A program made the translations under genes and the position numbers. The notes under the pieces were generated by a model. It did no database searches. It saw only the letters and a program-made list of their open reading frames with translations, and had not been told where the DNA came from. Below, one piece after another: positions 58,152 through 64,000 of a stretch of DNA of 64,000 bases (position 1 is its first letter; each line of letters begins with the position of its first letter). This DNA comes from Tengunoibacter tsumagoiensis (GTDB lineage Bacteria; Chloroflexota; Ktedonobacteria; Ktedonobacterales; Ktedonobacteraceae): positions 434,001 to 498,000 of the forward strand of contig NZ_BIFR01000002.1 in NCBI RefSeq assembly GCF_003967535.1, written 5' to 3'.

Positions 58152-59353
58152 TAGTAAGCCTCCTGTTCGATGCGCAGGAGACGATAGGTCTCTGCATCAG
58201 AAATAATATTGAGGGCTGCAGAGCTGTTGATACTTTCCAGACGCGTGAGGAGGGCCGGGCGGCCATCGACCTCTAAGCGCCGATCTGGCAAGGTACGAAT
58301 TTTTTCTTGTTCCTGTATAAAAGTGTGGACTTCTGGTAACGATAAGACCAATCCTGATAACGTTGTGTTGCAGGAGGCCTCGCAGTGTTCACAGAACGTA
58401 CTGATGATCCTCTCTCCACCTGCCCATTGCCAATCCTGCAATGCTATCTGTAGCCATGAAGGGAGCTCTGTCACCCTCCCTAGCTGGATGATTCCAGGTT
58501 TTCCGCACAGCTCGCACAATAACTTCTCTCCATTGAAGTAAGCTGAGAGTGCTGTGCGATAATAGCTATGACACCATCGCCTCAGCTTTGCCATCATTGG
58601 CTTATAACTTTTGAGATGGATTAATGCCGATAATTCATTCTTGCTTAATAATTGGTTTTGTTCTGGATTGCAACCTGGACATTTTAGGAAGAATTTTCCT
58701 TTGTCAGAGCCGCGCTGCCCCAGGAGTCGATGTTTGCCACAGCGATAGCACCACAGGGGCGTGATCTCCCAATTTTCGGTAGCTGTTCGATGAAGGGAGA
58801 ACTCCTGTTGCATATCTTGTGTTAACAGGCGGCGCATCGTGACTCTGCCGCGCTGGAGACGTACAGCGAGTGCATTGGGATTGGTTCCGAGTTTTTGCGC
58901 AATTTCAGTCAATGGAGCATCGTCAATATAGTGCTGGATAAGAGCCATGCGCGTCTCAGATGGAAGCAAGTCTAATGCGCGCTCTAATAGTTCCAGGAGT
59001 TCTTTTCGTTCAAGATCTCGTTCAATAGTGTCATCGGTCGCAAACAGGCCTTCAATCGTCGCTTCATTTTCTGTCTCTGGTTGATAGGCTCTCTGTTGAT
59101 AGCGATGAGTCTCTTCATTCATCTGTTTGCGTTGCCAGCGTAGATAGACATTGCGGGCAATACCACGTAGCCACTGTGGTTGACGCGATGGATCGCGCAG
59201 CGCCTGTTCGTGTTGCCATGCTTCCAGCAATGTCTCTTGGACAAGATCTTCAGCTATCTCATAGTGTCCGCATAGTGATGCACAGAAACGAACAAGGTGT
59301 GAGCGTTCTTCTGATGAGAGAAAGAGTGGGGCAAAATTATTCTGTTGTTCCAT
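58151..59353 (-). CDS. ECF-like sigma factor with C-terminal zinc-ribbon extension
   Basis: A 400-residue protein. Sigma region 2 lies at about 15-90 (GHYEIAEDLVQETLLEAWQHE, then WLRGIARNVYLRW) and region 4 at about 135-195 (LPSETRMALIQHYIDDAPL, IAQKLGTNPNALAVRLQRGR). A 200-residue tail unusual for sigma factors follows, with paired cysteines: CYRCG, CPGC, CELCG and CEHC. These suggest two zinc ribbons that may sense metal or redox state, or replace an anti-sigma factor. GGAG nine bases before ATG 59353 sets the start. The MFS gene is coupled downstream. Confidence 0.8.
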   Translation of the reverse strand: MEQQNNFAPLFLSSEERSHLVRFCASLCGHYEIAEDLVQETLLEAWQHEQALRDPSRQPQWLRGIARNVYLRWQRKQMNEETHRYQQRAYQPETENEATIEGLFATDDTIERDLERKELLELLERALDLLPSETRMALIQHYIDDAPLTEIAQKLGTNPNALAVRLQRGRVTMRRLLTQDMQQEFSLHRTATENWEITPLWCYRCGKHRLLGQRGSDKGKFFLKCPGCNPEQNQLLSKNELSALIHLKSYKPMMAKLRRWCHSYYRTALSAYFNGEKLLCELCGKPGIIQLGRVTELPSWLQIALQDWQWAGGERIISTFCEHCEASCNTTLSGLVLSLPEVHTFIQEQEKIRTLPDRRLEVDGRPALLTRLESINSSAALNIISDAETYRLLRIEQEAY

Positions 59354-59522
59354 GACAGGATTCTCCAAAACATGATTCTTTTTATCATACTGCATCTGGA
59401 GAATAGTCGCTGAATTCCTCTAAAATATTACGGAAATTTTTGTGAAATTTTTGAAGTTGCTTTGAAGCTGCTACGAAGCACATGCATCCTACTCCCAACC
59501 GGTTGATTTCTGTTTTTGTTTT

Positions 59523-59553
59523 CATCAGAGAGAGCATGATGCCCTCTCTGATG
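59523..59553 (-). terminator. Hairpin after the rhamnosidase gene
   Basis: CATCAGAGAG and CTCTCTGATG pair around an 11-base loop, between the rhamnosidase stop and the sigma-factor promoter region. Confidence 0.6.
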
Positions 59554-59575
59554 AGACACTGTTTGGGTTGGCCTG

Positions 59576-62134
59576 CTAGTCATTTTTGCCCGAAGAGGCA
59601 GGTAGCCAGAAGCTATGAGTCTGCTCGGGTGAAAGGCGCCAATAGTGCAGGTTCTGGCTCAGATCCTCTCGCAGGAGTGGAAGGTCAACCTCTGCTCCTT
59701 TTGGCGTAATCAGCTCAGCCTCTCCACCGGCTGGAAGCTGTAGTGTGATGCGATGTCCACCGGCTTCTGAATGAGCTGTAAAGTGGACAGGTCCATGTGC
59801 AATAAAAAGAGTGAGCTCAAGCTGTTCAAGATCGCCCAATTGAGGACGGACCTGATACTGTGCAAAGCCAGGAGTTTTAGCTCGTATGCCTGCAATATCC
59901 ATATAGAGTACATAGAGAGGAACCACACCGCAGTGGCTCCACTGGCTGATGGAATCGCTTTCAACGTCCCATGCTTCCTGCAATGTATTGTTGAGAAGGA
60001 CTGAATCCAGCGTTGCCCAGCGGTTGCGAAACTCTTGAAGCACAATGTCTATTCGACCAACTCGCGCCAGAGCCCAATAGCGCCAGCCCCCATTGGCGGG
60101 GAATGATAAGCCCAATTCGGGTGGACAGTCTGCTAACACCCTGGCGGCTCGTGCAATGTTGTTGTCAGGACACTGCTGATAGAGAATACTGGTTGCCAGA
60201 GAGCGATCGCACAGATGTATCTCTCCCTCTTCCTGTAGCCAGGGGAGATTATTCACAAAACAGCCCTGCTCTTTACTCCAGTAGCGCTGAACCGTTGCAT
60301 GAAGCAGCCTGGCCCCTTCTTCCTGAAAGTAGGCTGCATGTTCGGTATCTCCAAGGGCATGTGCCATGGGGCTAAGAGCATGTTGGAGCATAGCAGCGGC
60401 ATAGAGATTGAACGCGCATTGTTTATGCTTCTGCTGTACATACGCCTCATGATCGACCCAGACGACTGGTACACCAAGATTCTCTACTGGGAGGAGTTTA
60501 TCGGCCTGGCGTAAAGAGAGCAGGTAATGAGCAAAGCGCACCAGGCGAGCATAGGGAATATGCAGAGCTTCGAGATCTCCTGACTCGAGATAATAGTGCC
60601 AGCAATCAAACGTAAAGCCGATGCTATGATCCAGCAGCGGGCCCCACGGAGTGAGATCGAGCGTGCGTTGGGCAATACGAACAAGTCGATCGGTGCCGGG
60701 CCAGCAATCGAGAAAGTAACCTTCGTAGGTCAGACCTTCACTGTAGGTGCGCAGAAAGCGCCGAGAGATCTCCCGATCACCAGAGCTATAGCGGATCGCA
60801 TATAATTGATGCCCACCATCTCCACTATATTGTTGGCGTTCACGTCCCATGCCATCAACAATGGTCTCCTGAGCACTATTATACATAGTATTAAGATTCG
60901 CCTCAAATAAACGCTGGAGGGCTGGCTCATTACAGGAGATACCAGCATGGTCAGGCCAGGGATAGAGCCGTCTTCGCACACCAACCTGATAAAGAGTAAC
61001 AGGACGAGAGGCATGATGTATATGCAGCTGAAGCCAGCGCAGCGATTCAAAATCAAAAGGGGAGAACGTATTGAGCCCCTCAATGCACGTAAAGCGTGAC
61101 CAGGAGAAAAAATGATTATCCAGCCAGGTAGTCTTCTCAGGATCATGAGACTCCTGCGTCATCAGCTCAATCACGGTCCCCTCTGGAGCCTCAATCGTGA
61201 AGACAGGCCAGCCTACAATCTGCTCAGAAAACTCAAAGGTCGCAAAGATGCCCTGATCTGAATCAGGGGTGGCTGGAAAAGTCCAATGCGTAGGAGGCTC
61301 AGCATCTTCCGTAAGGGTAAATGAATTGGGGGTGCGGAACTCAAACCAATCGTTTGGATTGCGCCGCCACTGGACCTGACCGCTGCCCTGTAGACGAAGA
61401 GCGGGCACAAATTTCTCTCGGGTTAGAGGAATCTGGCGTGCCAGCATCCCTGCTGAAGAACTTTGAGCACGCATATCCGTAAGATAATCGCGATAGCCAT
61501 TGGTAGCTGGAGGCAGAGTTGCTGAGCCATCTAATAGCATAGCAGGAAGCCACGATGCATCAGGAGTAAAATCGCGAGTTGCCCAGCCTTGAGGATGGAG
61601 ACGAGCATCGAACTCCTCTTGAAGAGCCCGGAGATACCATCGTTTATACTGACCTGGTCGATGGGCACGATCCAGAAAGCTGAGCCAGGAATCGTCCGAG
61701 ATCAGCTCTTCTTGTGTCCCATCCGTGTATTCAATCTCTAACTTACAGAGCAAACCAGGTTTGCCCGTTGCCCAGGTGCCATCGCCATGTCCATAGTAGA
61801 GCACCTCTACCCCCAGCACATTGAGACCGGCACCTAGATAATGCGTCAGATCAACAGGATCAGCTTCGAGCCAGCGTGGATCAGAGGGCGCAGGCCCCCA
61901 TTGAACACGCTCACCATTCACCGTCAACAGATAACGGCTATCAGCAGTCAGCCAGCCTGTTACTCTACGAGGACGAACAGCAAGATTCAATTCACGGCGA
62001 AATAAAATAAACGTATTTGGTAACGTACGGGCTGATGGAAACCAGATCCAGCGTGCAGGGGTGAGATCCAGCTTTATTCTTTCATAGCTCTGACCCTGTA
62101 AAGCCAGCGCATCAAACGACTCAGTTGATGACAT
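59576..62134 (-). CDS. GH78-type alpha-L-rhamnosidase-like protein
   Basis: An 852-residue protein without a signal peptide. N-terminal beta domains (ARWIWFPSARTLPNTFILFR, then RVTGWLTADSRYLLTVNG) are those of bacterial alpha-L-rhamnosidases. The (alpha/alpha)6 barrel begins near 430, with VDGMGRERQQYSGDGG matching the family's acidic active-site segment, and EGYFLDCWPGTDR further on. A C-terminal beta domain ends it. It probably releases rhamnose from glycosides or oligosaccharides in the cytoplasm. Terminal catalytic Glu assignment was not made. It is transcribed alone. Confidence 0.8.
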   Translation of the reverse strand: MSSTESFDALALQGQSYERIKLDLTPARWIWFPSARTLPNTFILFRRELNLAVRPRRVTGWLTADSRYLLTVNGERVQWGPAPSDPRWLEADPVDLTHYLGAGLNVLGVEVLYYGHGDGTWATGKPGLLCKLEIEYTDGTQEELISDDSWLSFLDRAHRPGQYKRWYLRALQEEFDARLHPQGWATRDFTPDASWLPAMLLDGSATLPPATNGYRDYLTDMRAQSSSAGMLARQIPLTREKFVPALRLQGSGQVQWRRNPNDWFEFRTPNSFTLTEDAEPPTHWTFPATPDSDQGIFATFEFSEQIVGWPVFTIEAPEGTVIELMTQESHDPEKTTWLDNHFFSWSRFTCIEGLNTFSPFDFESLRWLQLHIHHASRPVTLYQVGVRRRLYPWPDHAGISCNEPALQRLFEANLNTMYNSAQETIVDGMGRERQQYSGDGGHQLYAIRYSSGDREISRRFLRTYSEGLTYEGYFLDCWPGTDRLVRIAQRTLDLTPWGPLLDHSIGFTFDCWHYYLESGDLEALHIPYARLVRFAHYLLSLRQADKLLPVENLGVPVVWVDHEAYVQQKHKQCAFNLYAAAMLQHALSPMAHALGDTEHAAYFQEEGARLLHATVQRYWSKEQGCFVNNLPWLQEEGEIHLCDRSLATSILYQQCPDNNIARAARVLADCPPELGLSFPANGGWRYWALARVGRIDIVLQEFRNRWATLDSVLLNNTLQEAWDVESDSISQWSHCGVVPLYVLYMDIAGIRAKTPGFAQYQVRPQLGDLEQLELTLFIAHGPVHFTAHSEAGGHRITLQLPAGGEAELITPKGAEVDLPLLREDLSQNLHYWRLSPEQTHSFWLPASSGKND

Positions 62135-62328
62135 TGAGAGATCCTTCCTTCTTCAAGCGCTAATAGCTCCCAGTATAAGCCCTCATAGGGATTTTTGCTA
62201 TGGATAGAATCAATTCTCTTCTGGATAAACTCTTTCATGAATGTCTCATGTCTCTAAATGTCACAGAAAATCGTGTCAATGATAGACAAACGAAGGAGTT
62301 AATAGAGGGCTGAAAAAGGAGGACTACT

Positions 62329-62526
62329 ATGGCCGATAAAGAGAAAAACCAGGAGCGAGAAAGCCAGAAAGTCGCACAAGAGAATCGAAAGAGTGAAGAC
62401 CAGAAGCAGAAAGGGCCAGTTCTGGCGAAACCAGTTCATCCAGCGGGACAGGACAGGCCTGGCAACAAGCCTGGCGTCAATAGTGATAATGATGGGCCAC
62501 TACACAATGGTGATACAGCCGGCTAG
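62329..62526 (+). CDS. Small hydrophilic, probably disordered protein
   Basis: A 65-residue protein with no hydrophobic core. The first half is charged (KEKNQERESQKVAQENRK) and the second is rich in Pro, Gly, Asp and Asn (HPAGQDRPGNKPGVNSDND). No family is recognised. AAAAAGGAGGACTACT is a very strong ribosome-binding site and a terminator hairpin follows, so it is likely expressed. Such proteins are often stress-related, but that is only a guess. Confidence 0.7.
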   Translation: MADKEKNQERESQKVAQENRKSEDQKQKGPVLAKPVHPAGQDRPGNKPGVNSDNDGPLHNGDTAG

Positions 62527-62542
62527 TTTCTAAGCAGATGAA

Positions 62543-62588
62543 CAAAGAGAGGGGAGGCTTCCCTGCATAGGAGAGCCTCCCCTCTTTG
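62543..62588. terminator. Strong hairpin between convergent genes
   Basis: CAAAGAG..GGGGAGGCT and AGCCTCCCCTCTTTG pair with a two-base bulge, between the small protein and DUF1003 genes. Confidence 0.8.
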
Positions 62589-62606
62589 TGGTATAGCAAT
62601 GAGATC

Positions 62607-63188
62607 CTATGCCTGAGAAGACGCCTTCTCCCCGGTCGTGTTCGTGACTGATAACTGATTTTGTGGCAGAAACTGTTCTGGTGGAATGCCATTCGCCTGT
62701 AAAAGATGCATAATCATATGTGTCTGATTAAGAATAGCCTCATCTTGAGAGCCCAGATGCGTCATAATCTGCTCAATATCATGATAGGTATTCATCGTTG
62801 TTTTGTATTGCTCTTCAGATTGAAGTTCTTGTTTGCGTCCTAACAGGCCCTGACCAACCATAATCACAATCATCAGAGGCAATTGAGGGACAGAGGCCAG
62901 ACAGAGGAGAAGCGGCCAGGGCAAAGGATCGAAGTGAGCAATTGTCGCATTAGAAACAATCCATAAGATAATCCAGGTCACAATGAGCCAGAACGTCGGC
63001 ATAGCAGAGAAAAGATTCGTCATACTCACCGCGACTTTTTGATTGAAATTTCCAGCGGCCTTCTCCATCTCAAACACGCGATTAACATTACTGGGGGTAT
63101 GTCCACCGGGAGCGGAATGAAACAGAGATTTGCGAAGCTGCTCCAAATGATTTACTAATTTGTCTGAAGGCACACGTGCATTTTCCAT
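62607..63188 (-). CDS. DUF1003-family membrane protein
   Basis: A 193-residue protein. An N-terminal cytoplasmic part is followed by two membrane helices (FWLIVTWIILWIVSNATIA and LLLCLASVPQLPLMIVIMVG) joined by FDPLPWP, the DUF1003 signature region. The QEL.SEEQYK.TMNTYHDIEQIMTHL segment then continues as a coiled-coil-like tail, as in that family. The function of DUF1003 proteins is unknown; some are linked to metal or cyclic-nucleotide stress. GAGAGGCGTTC precedes the ATG. Confidence 0.85.
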   Translation of the reverse strand: MENARVPSDKLVNHLEQLRKSLFHSAPGGHTPSNVNRVFEMEKAAGNFNQKVAVSMTNLFSAMPTFWLIVTWIILWIVSNATIAHFDPLPWPLLLCLASVPQLPLMIVIMVGQGLLGRKQELQSEEQYKTTMNTYHDIEQIMTHLGSQDEAILNQTHMIMHLLQANGIPPEQFLPQNQLSVTNTTGEKASSQA

Positions 63189-63258
63189 TGAACGCCTCTC
63201 CTTTATATAAGCTATTTAAAAAAGACGAGGAACTTTCCCTCTAGTGATTCTCTACCTA

Positions 63259-63302
63259 TATCAACGTGGGAGAAGGCAAGTATCAACATAGGAGAAGGCA
63301 AG
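63259..63302. repeat. 22-bp tandem duplication
   Basis: TATCAACGTGGGAGAAGGCAAG and its neighbour differ at two bases; each is described here by its shared ends TATCAAC and GGAGAAGGCAAG. Confidence 0.85.
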
Positions 63303-63402
63303 AAATGCCTGTGTGTTTTTGCGCTATAACCGACTCATTCACCATCACAAGAGAGAAGTTTCTCCCAAAACTCTTGCAGAATACTTAATAGATGGAATAT
63401 AA

Positions 63403-63430
63403 TTGATAGTGGTAAAATTTGAGCTATTAT
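63403..63430 (+). promoter_or_regulatory. Promoter of the methyltransferase gene
   Basis: TTGATA (63403-63408), a 16-base spacer and TATTAT (63425-63430), about 100 bases upstream of the start codon. Confidence 0.5.
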
Positions 63431-63532
63431 GACATAGGTGAGAGCAATGAGCCTGAATAGAGAGGCGGGCGTATTTTATTTCCGCTATGATAAATACGCT
63501 CAATAAGATTAATTAGAGAAAGGGTACATTGT

Positions 63533-64000
63533 ATGGAGCTACATGATCCCATCCCCCAAAAGTATCTCATCGATCTTGATCAAGCGGCAGAGAAAACTCG
63601 TTTAACGGAGCAAGAAAAGCTCATAACGAAGGCAATGGGTGGACTTTTTCCAGAGGGGCAAGATCTTTCACAGGCGAGAAAACTGTTGGACATGGCCTGT
63701 GGTCCTGGGAGCTGGGTCACAGAGGTTGCTCGAAAATACCCTGAGCTTGAAGTCATAGGTGGAGACATCAATCCAACCTTCGTAAACAATGGAAATCTGC
63801 AGGCCGAGATTGACGGGCTAAAAAACCTCTCCTTCCAGATTATGGATATTCGTAAGCCATTGCCATTTGACGATAATACATTCGACCTCGTCAATGCGCG
63901 TTTAATCCTTGGGTTTATGGATAGAGAGGCCTGGCCAATCCTGATTGCAGAGGTCAAACGCATTCTACGCCCTGGTGGCGTCATCCGGCTCAGCGAATGT
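63533..64000 (+). CDS. SAM-dependent class I methyltransferase, partial
   Basis: The first 156 codons of a gene that leaves the window. Motif I is LLDMACGPGSWVTEVARKYP at about residues 49-68, with the acidic end of strand 2 in VIGGDINPTF. PFDDNTFDLVNARLILGFM is motif post-I/IV, and EVKRILRPGGVIRLSE is motif VI of the Methyltransf_25/UbiE-like group. It transfers a methyl group from S-adenosylmethionine to an unknown small molecule. AGAAAGGG lies 8 bases before the ATG. Confidence 0.88.
   Translation, partial: MELHDPIPQKYLIDLDQAAEKTRLTEQEKLITKAMGGLFPEGQDLSQARKLLDMACGPGSWVTEVARKYPELEVIGGDINPTFVNNGNLQAEIDGLKNLSFQIMDIRKPLPFDDNTFDLVNARLILGFMDREAWPILIAEVKRILRPGGVIRLSEC

Larger units (their letters stand above)
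63189..63532. other. Divergent intergenic region
   Basis: It holds a 22-bp tandem repeat (63259-63302), a plus-strand promoter for the methyltransferase, and presumably the DUF1003 promoter. No gene is seen. Confidence 0.55.

Noticed and set aside
1..64000. CRISPR arrays, rRNA or prophage genes
   Set aside because: No regularly spaced repeats of 23-40 bases, no rRNA-like sequence and no phage structural genes were seen. All tandem repeats found have two to four short units without spacers.

Overview
The window looks like chromosome from a soil-type bacterium of the Chloroflexota, most plausibly class Ktedonobacteria. This is an inference from gene content: moderate GC, WxL-like and DUF916 surface proteins, many secreted glycoside hydrolases, ECF-type sigma factors, large TnpB proteins and a group II intron. 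No rRNA, complete tRNA or CRISPR array was found.

Layout. 1-4.8 kb is a cell-wall recycling operon: the end of a GntR/UTRA regulator, then murQ, an amino-sugar kinase, a GH3 N-acetylglucosaminidase and a two-domain GNAT like Clostridium GlmA. 4.9-7.6 kb has hsp20 and a large TnpB nuclease with its own promoter. 7.7-12.1 kb has a 2-hydroxyacid dehydrogenase, an Eis-like acetyltransferase, a duplicated HEAT-like protein with a toxin-like tail, and a RimJ/RimL-like acetyltransferase. 12.4-14.2 kb is a WxL-like/DUF916 cell-surface pair. 14.5-26.5 kb is mostly metabolism: GH15, M20 deacylase, DUF2071, aldose epimerase, MaoC-phosphotransacylase fusion, a sigma/anti-sigma pair and an ABC-2 exporter. 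26.7-31.1 kb carries Dps, a probable mannosylglycerate operon and an IS5-type element inserted exactly at a stop codon. 31.3-38.5 kb has a two-component system, a GT-C membrane protein, a DoxD-Rieske fusion, a PIG-L deacetylase and a DJ-1/PfpI protein.

38.8-46.1 kb holds two secreted GH-A-like glycosidases with nearly identical C-terminal modules, a GntR/LacI-type regulator with two abutting operators over its own promoter, and a luciferase-like oxidoreductase. 46.4-55 kb is the most unusual part. A CHRD-like lipoprotein is followed by an IS200/IS605-type element in which a small ribbon-helix-helix-like gene is coupled to tnpB. The tnpB gene is split by a 2.5-kb group II intron carrying an RT-HNH maturase, and accurate splicing would restore tnpB exactly. 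The right end of this element has removed the 5' end of a GH44 glycanase gene. 55-64 kb has a GNAT, an MBL-fold/TetR operon with twin operators, a sigma factor coupled to an MFS exporter, a GH78-type rhamnosidase, a small disordered protein, a DUF1003 protein and a truncated methyltransferase gene.

Most genes form short operons separated by clear hairpins. Starts were moved to the codon with a proper ribosome-binding site where the longest frame was not credible.
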